A stretch of 64,000 nt of DNA from Bacillus sp. HSf4 (GCF_029537375.1 NZ_CP120679.1:2778001-2842000); one strand, 5' to 3'; shown: positions 1 through 8,985, counted from the stretch's first letter. The notes: a model not told the origin generated them from the letters alone. Made by a program: numbers and translations.

Positions 1-451
1 TTCCAGTTGAATCAGGGTTGGTATCGAGTATAACAAAAGAAGCACCCGGTTTTAACACACGAAAAATTTCATCCATGATTCTTTTGATACGTTGATCACT
101 CTCTGTATTAATAAAGACGTAACAGGCCATAGCAGCATCAACTGAATGATCTGGTAAGAAGGAAAGATTATCATGTTCAATTAAATGATAGTCAACATGT
201 GGATGCTTTCTTTTTGTCTTTGCTATATCTAACATTTTACTTGATTCATCTACTGCGATTACATTGCAATCTATTCTTTCAGCTAACCTATATGCTACCT
301 TTCCGGGACCACAGCCAAAATCGAGCACCTTTTTAATATCCGCTTTATCAAATTTACGAAAAACATACTCAAAACCTAATGTTTGTTCTAAAACGTCGTT
401 ATAAGCATCGAATTTACCAGCAACACTGTCTTCTTTCCAAGAAGTTTTCAT
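1..451 (-). CDS. SAM-dependent methyltransferase, partial (runs off window); candidate bacimethrin O-methyltransferase
   Basis: The reading frame is open from an ATG at 449-451 to the left edge, giving about 150 codons and no stop inside the window. Class I methyltransferase motif I is clear (VLDFGCGPG, about residues 43-51). An acidic loop follows (VIAVDES), then a post-motif block with RVLKPG (about residues 132-137). The ATG overlaps the TAA of the upstream thymidylate-synthase-like gene by one base, so the two are translationally coupled in the TPP-riboswitch operon. By context I infer that it methylates O2 of 5-hydroxymethylcytosine, the last step to bacimethrin. The fold alone does not prove the substrate. 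The C-terminus is not visible. Confidence 0.85.
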   Translation of the reverse strand, partial: MKTSWKEDSVAGKFDAYNDVLEQTLGFEYVFRKFDKADIKKVLDFGCGPGKVAYRLAERIDCNVIAVDESSKMLDIAKTKRKHPHVDYHLIEHDNLSFLPDHSVDAAMACYVFINTESDQRIKRIMDEIFRVLKPGASFVILDTNPDSTG

Positions 452-1458
452 TAAATTCCCCCCTTTTGTTTAGTTGAGAAGTAATTAAACCACTTATTTC
501 TAACAAAAAATTGATAAATAGGAAGTAACCCTTGAAATAGAGAATGATCCATATCTCGTTTATAAGCAATATGCTGATATATACTGAAAAGTAAAAGAAT
601 CTGTTTCCAATATTCAGGTAAGTCTAGAGTTTCAATATCCTGCTTTGACATTGAAATTTGATCTTTTCTAAGCAAAACCTCATATTCTAAAACTGTTTCG
701 ATGAAGGCCCAATTATTCCCGGCAGGCATTTTAGGAAATTCAAAAGCCGCGATATCATTATGGGTTTTAGCTTCCTCAAGTACTGTTTTTGCCCATTCGT
801 TGTCCGATTCGTAAATATGAATAGAACCAACATTATGGAAATATTCCCCGACTTCTAAACGAAGTTCTCTCGCCATTAATTCTTGCATAAATGTAAAAGA
901 GAACAGATCACTAATCATTCCTCGAAATGCATCATTTGCACGCATGACGGAAGACATGTATAACTTGTTTTCTCTTATGAAAAATTGCAAACCGATTGTA
1001 CAAGAAACATCAATGTTTCCTGAAACGAAGAGTTCCGAGGCATCAAATATTTGAATAAAAGCCCTTTTTGAATCAACGTCTTCTTGTGTCAAAAGATTTT
1101 TTATTCTATTCCATTGATTTAATTTTGCGTTTCCAAATTCAAATATTTTAGGCCCATACGCAGTACCTGTTAATGTTTTTTTATTCATTGAATATAAAGG
1201 CATTTTTTTATTGTAATAACTAATAAAATCTAAGTTGTTATTCCCCGATAAATACCATAAAACTTCAGCAAAATTAAACACGATATTTGTTTTTCTAGAG
1301 GGTAAGTAAGTGACACGTTCTATTGGATTTTCAAGGGTCAGATGATAGTTCAATTTTTCTTTGCTTTTTTGTCCACGCGGTGAATTCAAAAATTCAGGGT
1401 TGTAATAGATGTCATACAGGGTTTCCATATATGCTTCATGAAAAGTTTTCTTTCTCAT
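451..1458 (-). CDS. Thymidylate-synthase-family CMP/dCMP 5-hydroxymethylase
   Basis: This 335-residue protein keeps the thymidylate synthase core. The catalytic Cys is C153 (VSCTIGLQFF), the phosphate/base loop is MRANDAFRG (R173, D176), and the ribose-binding block is GSIHIY (H214, Y216). An EVLWYLSG segment with Glu (E65) matches the TS ELLWFL helix. The Asn that reads uracil in TS (E. coli N177) aligns with D184 in GMISDLFSF. The same Asn-to-Asp change is known in T4 dCMP hydroxymethylase and marks cytosine nucleotides as substrate. Family knowledge: TS-like enzymes such as MilA and the bacimethrin cluster enzyme hydroxymethylate CMP. It lies between an N-glycosidase and a methyltransferase under a TPP riboswitch. 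A role in thymidine supply is less likely. Confidence 0.85.
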   Translation of the reverse strand: MRKKTFHEAYMETLYDIYYNPEFLNSPRGQKSKEKLNYHLTLENPIERVTYLPSRKTNIVFNFAEVLWYLSGNNNLDFISYYNKKMPLYSMNKKTLTGTAYGPKIFEFGNAKLNQWNRIKNLLTQEDVDSKRAFIQIFDASELFVSGNIDVSCTIGLQFFIRENKLYMSSVMRANDAFRGMISDLFSFTFMQELMARELRLEVGEYFHNVGSIHIYESDNEWAKTVLEEAKTHNDIAAFEFPKMPAGNNWAFIETVLEYEVLLRKDQISMSKQDIETLDLPEYWKQILLLFSIYQHIAYKRDMDHSLFQGLLPIYQFFVRNKWFNYFSTKQKGGI

Positions 1459-1472
1459 TTAGATTCCACCCT

Positions 1473-1919
1473 TTATTTTATAAGGATACTTTTAATCTTC
1501 TTTAATAAATCATCGGTATCTTTAAAATTAATGTATTCAACATCAGCTACTACATTTAACCCTTGGATTAAGAATGCATAATCCCTATCATTTTCTAGTA
1601 ATAACACTATCTTTTTTTTCAAGGCAGAAGCCCATCCAATTTCTATATGAGTTCCAGGAGAAGCCGGTGAGCCAGGAAAAGCTACAAAAAGGTCGCAAGT
1701 GCTTATTTCATCAAAATCAATTTTAGTGCATTGTTGGGGTGTCATGAAATCTTTCCCCCATCCTTCTCGCTTATGGGCATTATGAACTAACCATCCTTCA
1801 TTTTCAAAAAAAGAAATTAACGACTCTAACTTTCCCCTTTCATGTAAACTCATCAATCCGGTATTCTCATCTACTAAACTTTTAAAAGGCCCTGCTAAAA
1901 AAACTTTTTTAGTTGTCAC
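1473..1919 (-). CDS. Nucleoside 2-deoxyribosyltransferase-like N-glycosidase (MilB-like, hydroxymethyl-CMP hydrolase)
   Basis: The protein has 148 residues and a GTG start at 1917-1919, preceded by a GAAAGGATG ribosome site. The fold signature is FLAGPF near the N-terminus, an IDFDEI segment, and SPGTHIEIGWAS, where the Glu corresponds to the nucleophile of nucleoside 2-deoxyribosyltransferases. Short relatives of this family (MilB of mildiomycin, the bacimethrin glycosidase) cleave CMP or 5-hydroxymethyl-CMP to the free base. It is the first gene after the riboswitch terminator and ends 14 bases before the hydroxymethylase gene. I infer that it releases 5-hydroxymethylcytosine for O-methylation. 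Nucleotide salvage is the alternative. Confidence 0.8.
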   Translation of the reverse strand: MTTKKVFLAGPFKSLVDENTGLMSLHERGKLESLISFFENEGWLVHNAHKREGWGKDFMTPQQCTKIDFDEISTCDLFVAFPGSPASPGTHIEIGWASALKKKIVLLLENDRDYAFLIQGLNVVADVEYINFKDTDDLLKKIKSILIK

Positions 1920-1945
1920 TTTAATATCATCCTTTCAAATAAATA

Positions 1946-1972
1946 AAGCCACTTTCATATGGAAAGTGGCTT
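1946..1972 (-). terminator. Riboswitch-controlled intrinsic terminator
   Basis: An 11-bp perfect stem (AAGCCACTTTC / GAAAGTGGCTT) with a 5-base loop is followed on the minus strand by TATTTATTT. It lies between the TPP aptamer and the GTG of the glycosidase, as expected for an off-switch expression platform. Confidence 0.8.
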
Positions 1973-2009
1973 AAATATAGATAAGATAAAAAAATCTCTC
2001 TAATTTTTT

Positions 2010-2094
2010 CACTTCCCTACGTTGGTGTTAACCAAATCAGGTTCAAAGGGTCAGGACTTATGTCTCTTCTCAGCTTCTAAAAGCTCCCCCAGTG
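2010..2094 (-). promoter_or_regulatory. TPP (THI-box) riboswitch aptamer
   Basis: Read on the minus strand, the conserved THI elements occur in order: CACTGGGGGAGC, AGCTGAGA, GACCCTTTGAACCTGAT, GGTTAACACCA and CGTAGGGAAGTG. P1 pairs CACT (2091-2094) with AGTG (2010-2013). It follows a sigma-A promoter and precedes a terminator hairpin. The operon behind it makes a predicted thiamin antimetabolite rather than thiamin. Confidence 0.95.
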
Positions 2095-2118
2095 GATAAA
2101 ATATAAATATTTACTTTA

Positions 2119-2147
2119 ATTCTAAACTATTCCATACCACTTGTCAA
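2119..2147 (-). promoter_or_regulatory. Sigma-A promoter of the riboswitch operon
   Basis: A consensus -35 TTGACA (2142-2147) and -10 TAGAAT (2119-2124) are separated by 17 bases on the minus strand. They lie about 25 bases upstream of the TPP aptamer. Confidence 0.8.
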
Positions 2148-2159
2148 ACAATGATAGGA

Positions 2160-2349
2160 TTAACGTTGAACCCTACGTATCAACCGACAAAAGTTTTTTT
2201 GAAAGTTAACCATGAGTTGCATTTGATGGCATGTCATGGCTACGCCTAGAGAGATTCTCTAATGTAGTAGCAAAAAATGCCGATATAGTTCGCTATTTTT
2301 TAATTAGTTTTAGTTTCCCATCAAGTAAAAGGATATTACCTAATAAAAT
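2160..2349. other. Non-coding stretch at the end of the putative sigK-intervening element
   Basis: I see no gene in this AT-rich stretch. It separates the promoter of the TPP-regulated operon from the repeat that carries the sigK 3' end. A short hairpin (AGAGA-ttc-TCTCT-like) occurs near 2250. No recombinase gene or clear prophage sequence is visible. Confidence 0.5.
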
Positions 2350-2423
2350 TAACCGATAACAGTAAGCTCCCTAAAAAACAAGTTAATTGTTTATCTCTTT
2401 AACGCAACAAAAACGGATAACCT

Positions 2424-2738
2424 GTGAGTGGCATTGAAATCAGCCTCATCGATGTCCTCAAATCGGAAAACGAAGACGTCATCGACACCATCCAGCTCAA
2501 CATGGAGCTTGAAAAAGTCAAAAAATACATCGACATCCTCGACGGCAGAGAAAAAGAAGTCATCGTCGGCCGCTTCGGCCTTGATTTGAAGAAAGAAAAA
2601 ACGCAGCGCGAGATCGCGAAAGAGCTCGGGATTTCGCGGAGCTATGTGTCGCGGATCGAAAAACGGGCATTGATGAAGATGTTTCATGAGTTTTACCGGG
2701 CGGAGAAGGAGAAACGAAAAAAAGCGAAGGGGAAATAA
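2424..2738 (+). CDS. spoIIIC: Sigma-K C-terminal half (SpoIIIC), awaiting rearrangement or remnant
   Basis: The 104 residues match the C-terminal half of the mother-cell sporulation sigma factor K. It opens with [17 protein letters not shown], then region 4 with [20 protein letters not shown] (helix-turn-helix), and ends EKRKKAKGK. Region 2 and the rest of the N-terminal half are absent. In B. subtilis 168 this half is separate (spoIIIC) until the skin element excises and joins it to spoIVCB. The GTG at 2424 follows GATAACCT without a good ribosome site, so it is probably not translated alone. I infer that DNA to the left, outside the window, holds the rest of an intervening element and the 5' half. 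This copy is the only undamaged one of the four seen here. Confidence 0.85.
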   Translation: MSGIEISLIDVLKSENEDVIDTIQLNMELEKVKKYIDILDGREKEVIVGRFGLDLKKEKTQREIAKELGISRSYVSRIEKRALMKMFHEFYRAEKEKRKKAKGK

Positions 2739-2744
2739 CGCTGT

Positions 2745-2778
2745 AGAAGCCGGCCAAAATTCCGGCTTCTATTTCTTT
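2745..2778 (+). terminator. Terminator downstream of sigK 3' half
   Basis: A 9-bp perfect stem, AGAAGCCGG / CCGGCTTCT, is followed by ATTTCTTT. The same terminator occurs after sigK copy 2 and in the scar at 18482-18513. Confidence 0.8.
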
Positions 2779-2847
2779 CACTAGGTCCTCAAAAAGGTGG
2801 AAATTTATGAAAATTATATTCCCCCAGTATTACAAGCGCTCCATTTT

Positions 2848-3430
2848 TTAAGTCCTCACCAAAATATATCGTCCTCTATGAGGTTTTCTTATCTCTGGAT
2901 TTTTTTCTTTAATTGATCCATAAATACCGTCATATTAGAGATTTGTCTACCAGTTTTCTTTTCAATCTTCTTTTGCAGATTGATACTTCTAATTGGCTTT
3001 TCCTGCTGCTTTAATATATTTAATGCTGTTTCATGTAAGGTCTCTGATTCAACTCTGCGCGGTCGCCTTTTTTTCTCACCTGCCTTATTGATTGGGTGTT
3101 CGATGCGTTTTAATGTTACATTTTTTTGTTGCATTTCTTTACATCATTTGCTGTTAGTTCAACGACCTCAAATAAAGATGGATTCTTCTTCCCTTTACTC
3201 AGGTCGTTCTAATTCTCTTAAACGTGCATAGATCTTCTCTCGTACTGATCAGAACGAGAGAAGTATTGACATTTCAAGTTTATCTAATTCTACTAACCTC
3301 ATACGCAAAGCTTCTCTTTGATCAGGCATCTTCCTAACGACTGTGCATACGGATCATTCTCTACTTGTTTATAAATTTGTTCACGGTATTGTTCATAGAT
3401 TTGAGACTCGTCAATTTTCTTTTTCACCAT
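2848..3430 (-). pseudogene. rok: rok-family nucleoid repressor pseudogene
   Basis: Joining three frames gives a Rok-like protein. It starts at ATG 3430 (MVKKKIDESQIYEQYR), continues with REALRMRLVELDKLE, and ends with a C-terminal winged-helix block (ALNILKQQEKPIRSINLQ, ISNMTVFMDQLKKK, then KNPEIRKPHRGRYIL after a frameshift). Rok represses competence and horizontally acquired AT-rich DNA in B. subtilis, and small Rok homologues are found on plasmids. Frameshifts near 3330, around 3130-3280 and near 2900 disrupt the gene. Such a gene fits a decayed mobile element. Confidence 0.75.
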
Positions 3431-3470
3431 TCCCCGCCCCTTTGCTTTTCATAAATCCAAATCAGTATGA

Positions 3471-3803
3471 TCAAAAAACCAATTGTACCAAAATCATATA
3501 TACAACGGTTCCTCCCGCTATGGAGAGGAGCATATTTTTCTTCCAGAAGTGAAGCAGTGCAACTACACCTACTGCAATAAGCTCAGGGAACCCGTGACTG
3601 CCAGAAAGCAGGCTCACATCCTTAAAACAATAGATCACCAAAAGTCCTAACACTGCCGATGGCAGTACTTTACCGAGATACTGCACATACTTCGGTGTTG
3701 GTTTACCCGATGGGAAAACCATAAATGGAAGAAACCTTGTCAGCATTGTGCCTATCACGACTATGGCAATCGTGATGATTTGCTGCGTTACACTCATTGT
3801 CAT
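3471..3803 (-). CDS. azlD: AzlD-family branched-chain amino acid exporter small subunit
   Basis: This 110-residue, very hydrophobic protein has about four membrane segments and the AzlD signatures [16 protein letters not shown] and [16 protein letters not shown]. AzlD pairs with AzlC to form a branched-chain amino acid (and 4-azaleucine) exporter in the plasma membrane. Its start overlaps the azlC stop by four bases (ATGA type). It is the last gene of the azlBCD-like operon, and the decayed rok gene follows. Confidence 0.88.
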   Translation of the reverse strand: MTMSVTQQIITIAIVVIGTMLTRFLPFMVFPSGKPTPKYVQYLGKVLPSAVLGLLVIYCFKDVSLLSGSHGFPELIAVGVVALLHFWKKNMLLSIAGGTVVYMILVQLVF

Positions 3804-4570
3804 CGGGCAACCTCAACTTTCTCCAATGGTTTTCTCAAAGCGGTAAGCGTCACCAAAATAGCAAGCATCGCAGGAATAATGAAGTTGCTTCCGCCAAAAA
3901 TCATAAGGCTGACTGCTGAAAGTCCAAGTCCTGCAAGATTGCTGAAGTGCCGTTTCTCTTTGATCCACTGTTCAATGAAAATCACAACAAAAAGAGCCGT
4001 CATCACAAAATCGAGCCCTTCTGTGTTGAACTTGACAAGAGAGCCAAAAATGCCGCCAATCGCTGCCCCTATCACCCAATAAGAATGATTAAGCAGTGTT
4101 ACAAAGAACATAAACCAGCCCTTGTCCACATTCTTCGGAATATCAACTGTACAATTGATAGAAAAAGACTCATCACACATCCCGTAAATCAGATAAAACT
4201 TTTTCTTCCCGGTTCCCCTATACTTATCCAGCATAGAAATGCCATAAAACAAATGGCGTGCGTTCACCATTAACGTTAAAAAAAGAGCATTCATCGGGTT
4301 GAACGCCACAAGCAAAAAATTGGCTGCGACAAACTCCATTGACCCTGCAAAAATGGCAAAGCTCATGATGATTGGATAAATAGCGCTGAACCCTAATGAA
4401 TTCATATAGATCCCATAGGCAATCCCCAAAAATACAAAACCCGCCAAAATAGGAACCGTATGCGGAAAAGCCGCACGAAATGCAGCCCATATTTGAATTC
4501 TTTTATTCACTTGATTGTATGTCCTAAGAGAATTTAAATTTAACGAATCCTTGTTCTCATTCAAATCCAT
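3800..4570 (-). CDS. azlC: AzlC-family branched-chain amino acid exporter large subunit
   Basis: The protein has 256 residues. A short polar N-terminus is followed by about seven membrane segments, with the AzlC signatures [21 protein letters not shown] and [14 protein letters not shown], and with [12 protein letters not shown] in the middle. Its ATG sits just after the azlB stop, with AGGAGG overlapping the TAG, so translation is coupled. Together with AzlD it exports branched-chain amino acids. B. subtilis azlBCD mutants were found through azaleucine resistance. Confidence 0.9.
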   Translation of the reverse strand: MDLNENKDSLNLNSLRTYNQVNKRIQIWAAFRAAFPHTVPILAGFVFLGIAYGIYMNSLGFSAIYPIIMSFAIFAGSMEFVAANFLLVAFNPMNALFLTLMVNARHLFYGISMLDKYRGTGKKKFYLIYGMCDESFSINCTVDIPKNVDKGWFMFFVTLLNHSYWVIGAAIGGIFGSLVKFNTEGLDFVMTALFVVIFIEQWIKEKRHFSNLAGLGLSAVSLMIFGGSNFIIPAMLAILVTLTALRKPLEKVEVAR

Positions 4571-4576
4571 AACCTC

Positions 4577-5050
4577 CTAAACTTCGTCAATTGGCACACT
4601 GACCGTCCTTTTTTCTGTACTCATAACCATGCTTGTATCAACTTCACTGATTGCCGGATTCTGCATTAATGAATCAATGATAAAGTTTCGATAACTCTCC
4701 ATGTCCTTTGCTACAATCTTAAGCATGTAGTCATGGCTTCCTGTCAGTGTGTAGCACTCTTGAGCCTGTGGATATTTGTTTATATCCTCTAAAAATGAAT
4801 GAATGGTTTCCCTATTCAGGGGTGATAAATTGATGAGTGCTAATGCTGTGACTTCAATCCCCAATTTTTTCTCATCAACAATCGTCGTAAACTTTTTAAT
4901 CATACCAGTTTCTACTAGGTTTTTTGTTCTTGCAAGACATGCCGATGGTGAAAGCCCAATTTTCTTTGATAAATTTAGATTTGATATGGAATCATCTTCC
5001 TGAAATTCTCTTAATATTGCCTTGTCATAATCGTCAAAAATAATCGCCAT
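4577..5050 (-). CDS. azlB: Lrp/AsnC-family regulator, AzlB-like
   Basis: The protein has 157 residues. It has an N-terminal helix-turn-helix (LNLSKKIGLSPSACLARTKNL) followed by the RAM ligand-binding domain (ECYTLTGSHDYMLKIVAKD). In B. subtilis, AzlB represses its own operon with azlC and azlD. It is the first gene here and reads leftward into azlC. It is most likely an autoregulator that responds to an amino acid. Confidence 0.85.
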   Translation of the reverse strand: MAIIFDDYDKAILREFQEDDSISNLNLSKKIGLSPSACLARTKNLVETGMIKKFTTIVDEKKLGIEVTALALINLSPLNRETIHSFLEDINKYPQAQECYTLTGSHDYMLKIVAKDMESYRNFIIDSLMQNPAISEVDTSMVMSTEKRTVSVPIDEV

Positions 5051-5716
5051 ATCGAACCTCCAATTAATATCTTATATATTGTTTAATCGATATGTTAACG
5101 TATTTTATGCCGGTAATCAGTATGTATAACTATATAAAATTTATAAAAAACAATAATACAGAGAATAAAATTTATTTATGTCTCCTGTTGGACCAGTTGG
5201 TGCAGGTTGGTCCTATTGCTTCAGATGCCCCTATTACATTAAGTAAATCTACTAAAATATCTGCAGTTTTTTCTTTCGGAAAATTATTGATTAAAATAAA
5301 TGCTTTTGTTGTGCCTGGGAAAGTCGTAGTTGTCGTCTGATAAATTTCAAGCTATGTCCATTTCCTTCAGCGGTATACGATTTGTAAGTACAATAACAAA
5401 AAGACCATATCCAAGAAAGTGAAAATGACGACCAAGATAAGTAACCCGTATCGTAACAGAGGGGCCGAGAGAAATCCTGTTTTCGCTAGTTCTACAAGAA
5501 ATTCTCCCCCTTCTCCTGCATTAGTCGGAACAAAGTGATCTAGTATCTACTGGTGATTTACCTTAATCTTTATTTGAGCAAAAACAGAAGCTCTTGCGCA
5601 GCCTTCGTCATATACTCCAACTTAGCGACTTATACGTACAATAGAGATCTTCAATATGCTAGCTGTTACATGATAACACCATAATAATTCTTAAAAACCC
5701 GTTGTTTCTTCTATTT
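5051..5716. other. Gene-poor stretch with decayed coding fragments
   Basis: There is no intact gene. On the minus strand, about 5389-5528 reads as a 45-codon fragment with one or two membrane segments (SAPLLRYGLLILVVIFTFLD) and no start. On the plus strand, 5170-5335 contains a low-complexity Gly/Pro/Val stretch (PVGPVGAG in one frame). Neither can be assigned. The leftward azlB promoter should lie near 5060-5110. Confidence 0.4.
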
Positions 5717-5760
5717 AAAAACGCCATTCTATTGGTTTGTAATGATAGAATGACGTTTTT
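5717..5760 (-). terminator. Terminator downstream of metY
   Basis: A 16-bp stem with a single mismatch (5717-5732 with 5745-5760) has a 12-base loop and T-rich flanks on both sides. It lies 33 bases past the metY stop and may work in both directions. Confidence 0.75.
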
Positions 5761-5792
5761 TAAATTTACTTTGCGATGAGCTGCAGGTAATG

Positions 5793-7097
<1,305 letters not shown>

Positions 7098-7143
7098 TCA
7101 CTCGTCTTTATATTTTGAATATTGCGTAATGATATCACAGAGT

Positions 7144-7203
7144 TTACTTCTCTACTCCCCATTTTGTTTGTGATTCTTTGTATAAACTATCGTTCTGATT
7201 CAT
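7144..7203 (-). CDS. Possible 19-residue leader peptide upstream of metY
   Basis: A short frame (MNQNDSLYKESQTKWGVEK) has an AGAGGGG ribosome site five bases before its ATG. It lies between the TetR-type operator and metY. It contains no run of Cys or Met codons, so it does not look like a classical attenuator. It may be chance. Confidence 0.25.
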   Translation of the reverse strand: MNQNDSLYKESQTKWGVEK

Positions 7204-7239
7204 AATTTTCCCCTCTAACTTTTTTATTTCACACCTAAC

Positions 7240-7260
7240 TGTACCTACTATTCGGTACAG
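7240..7260 (-). promoter_or_regulatory. TetR-type operator upstream of metY
   Basis: The inverted repeat TGTACC-N9-GGTACA-like (TGTACCTACTATTCGGTACA on +) closely matches the site before the OsmC gene (TACCTACCAGTCGGTACA). On the minus strand a TACAGT -10-like hexamer adjoins the repeat, as TATAAT does at the second site. It is probably bound by the TetR protein at 7906-8487. Confidence 0.65.
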
Positions 7261-7285
7261 TAACTATTGAAAAATACTCTTATAA

Positions 7286-7810
7286 TTATTCTTTCTTCTT
7301 ATTGTGACTTAAAGATGCCTGAACATGAACATTTCTTTGGATTGTATTTTTTACAGGTGAAAGTTTCATGGCCTGTGCAACAAGTTCTTCAATCTGATGT
7401 TCATCCGCATCACTATCGATATTAAAATGTGCATTGATTTCATCAAAACCAGGATTTCCTTCTTTTAATCCTAAAAAGACATTCAAATCTAGTTGTCCTG
7501 AAACCTCTACTTCTAACGAGATTATCTTGATTCCCATTCCACTAGCATTTGCAATAAACCCCACTGACAAGCAAGAACCTATTGCGCTTAATAAATATTC
7601 CACTGGGTTCGCTCCCTTATTGGAACCTGCTAACCATTTTGGCTCATCAACATGAATAGGAGCATGATCACCTGCTTTTGCCTCAACATGGAATCCATTA
7701 TCCCATTTTACAGAAGATGACCAACTTCCAGTACCTTCAGCAGGATTTTTTTTGTATTGCTCCACTAAACCTTCAATAATACTCATATCAACACCATTTA
7801 ATTTTGCCAT
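7286..7810 (-). CDS. OsmC-family protein
   Basis: The 174 residues have the OsmC core: a GGxx-like N-terminal strand region, NPVEYLLSAIGSCLSVGF with the reactive Cys, and a C-terminal helix. The second Cys of OsmC/Ohr peroxidases is missing: the usual position reads MKLSPVKNTI with Val. It may therefore use an outside thiol, or not be a peroxidase. Its promoter (TATAAT at 7833-7842) overlaps a TetR operator. The gene lies between metY and a TetR regulator, all on the minus strand. Confidence 0.8.
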   Translation of the reverse strand: MAKLNGVDMSIIEGLVEQYKKNPAEGTGSWSSSVKWDNGFHVEAKAGDHAPIHVDEPKWLAGSNKGANPVEYLLSAIGSCLSVGFIANASGMGIKIISLEVEVSGQLDLNVFLGLKEGNPGFDEINAHFNIDSDADEHQIEELVAQAMKLSPVKNTIQRNVHVQASLSHNKKKE

Positions 7811-7832
7811 TGTTTATCTCTCCTTCAGTACG

Positions 7833-7858
7833 GAATTATACCTACCAGTCGGTACAAA
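7833..7858 (-). promoter_or_regulatory. Promoter -10 plus TetR-type operator upstream of the OsmC gene
   Basis: On the minus strand TTGTACCGACTGGTAGGTATAAT places a TACCGACTGGTAGGTA inverted repeat directly against a consensus TATAAT -10. Repressor binding here would block RNA polymerase. Confidence 0.7.
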
Positions 7859-7905
7859 AAGAACTTAACATAAGAAAAACAATGTTGCAAGAAAAAAACA
7901 GTTGA

Positions 7906-8487
7906 CTATTCTAGATTAAATTGTTTTCGGATTACTTCTATAATGTCACTTAAAAAGTTGACGTTTTGTTGGTTTTTCATTAACAAAATTCCTCCTTCAA
8001 TCATAGCTACAATTGCTTGAGCATCTTTTTTAGTATCAAAGGAATCTAACAGACCTTGTTCAACCATTTCATTTAATGTAGTCTCTATAGCCCCTATCCA
8101 ACATTCAAATAAATGTTGAATTTTCACACGAAACGTTTCATCATGCTCACTCATTTCAATGGCTAAGTTTCCAATAGGACAACCTGATTTATTCTTCACT
8201 TCAGTATGAAAAGTAAGGGTTCTGTCCAGCATCATATTTAACTTATTTACTGGAGTATTATCGGACTGAAGAATATTTGATATTAACTCTGTTTGATATT
8301 CATGGACTATAGATTCCACTACTGCTAATCCTAAATCATATTTAGATGAGAAGTAATGATAAAATTGGCCTTTTCCAATTTCTGCAGCCATAAGAATATC
8401 TTTTATAGAGGTTGCTTGAAATCCCTTAGAATAAATAATCTCTCTTGCAGCTGATATTATTTCTTGCTTTTTAGACAAATTTCTCAC
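7906..8487 (-). CDS. TetR-family regulator (GCPIGNLA motif)
   Basis: The protein has 193 residues with an N-terminal TetR helix-turn-helix (FQATSIKDILMAAEIGKGQFYHYFSSK). The C-terminal ligand domain carries GCPIGNLAIEMS, a signature of the YxaF/LmrA/AcuR-type branch, several members of which sense electrophiles or small organic compounds. It lies upstream of, and in the same direction as, the OsmC and metY genes, whose control regions share one operator. I infer that it represses both. The inducer is unknown. Confidence 0.85.
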   Translation of the reverse strand: MRNLSKKQEIISAAREIIYSKGFQATSIKDILMAAEIGKGQFYHYFSSKYDLGLAVVESIVHEYQTELISNILQSDNTPVNKLNMMLDRTLTFHTEVKNKSGCPIGNLAIEMSEHDETFRVKIQHLFECWIGAIETTLNEMVEQGLLDSFDTKKDAQAIVAMIEGGILLMKNQQNVNFLSDIIEVIRKQFNLE

Positions 8488-8489
8488 AC

Positions 8490-8712
8490 CTTAATCGCAA
8501 AGTTTAGTTTATATATTATATGATTCCATTAGGTTTTTGCCAAGTAATTTAGGAATGGTTCATATTTCCATCATTCAGTATAGTCATCAGAACATTACTT
8601 TCATGTAATGAACAGTTGCGATTCTGAATGAACTCGAAACAGACACCCCTTCCCTGATTTTGGAGAAATAATATTACTCGATTACACAATAGAGTACCTA
8701 CTCCAGCAATTT
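8490..8712. other. Intergenic DNA, nothing recognised
   Basis: It holds the presumed promoter of the TetR gene. I see no operator copy of the TACC-GGTA type here, which argues against strong autoregulation through the same site. Confidence 0.4.
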
Positions 8713-8985
8713 TTAAGTTGTCCTACCTTCGAAAAGCTGTACGGGCAAATACGTTTCAAGTGGGAAATCATCAAATTTGTCTTCAATTTGTTTTTCTAAA
8801 ATCTTAATGGCCGTTTTGGAAATTAATTCAATCGGCTGTTGGATAGTAATCAATTCTGGCAGAATAGCCTGAATGGTTTCTGTGCCGTCATAACCGATCA
8901 CTTTTAATTGATCTGGAATGTCTTTTCCACGTTTTTTGGCTTCCGTAATAACTCCTGCAGCCATGATATCATCACTTGCAAAAAT
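8713..8985 (-). pseudogene. LacI/GalR-family regulator, C-terminal fragment
   Basis: About 90 residues of the sugar-binding domain remain: FASDDIMAAGVITEAKKRG, LKVIGYDGTETIQ, LITIQQPIELISKTA, ending PVQLFEGRTT. This is the usual C-terminus of LacI-type repressors. The DNA-binding domain and most of the effector domain are missing. At about 8985 the sequence switches in mid-frame to a poly-gamma-glutamate hydrolase fragment. Confidence 0.75.

Larger units (their letters stand above)
2350..2805 (+). repeat. Direct repeat, copy 1: element end plus sigK 3' half and terminator
   Basis: This stretch matches 10183-10640 along its length. About 75 bases upstream of the sigK sequence are shared (GATAACAGTAAGCTCCCTAAA and AAAACGGATAACCTGTGAG blocks), then the sigK 3' half, its terminator, and a short tail with a CTCAATAAA-like sequence. 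The shared upstream part is not normal sigK coding sequence, so both copies look like right ends of related inserted elements. Confidence 0.75.

Noticed and set aside
2391..2687. 98-codon minus-strand frame with Phe/Asp-rich protein
   Set aside because: It is the antisense of the sigK 3' half. The same kind of shadow occurs at copies 2 and 3.
5092..5340. 82-codon plus-strand frame
   Set aside because: It has no ribosome site, and the Val-rich end and repeats look like chance or decayed sequence.
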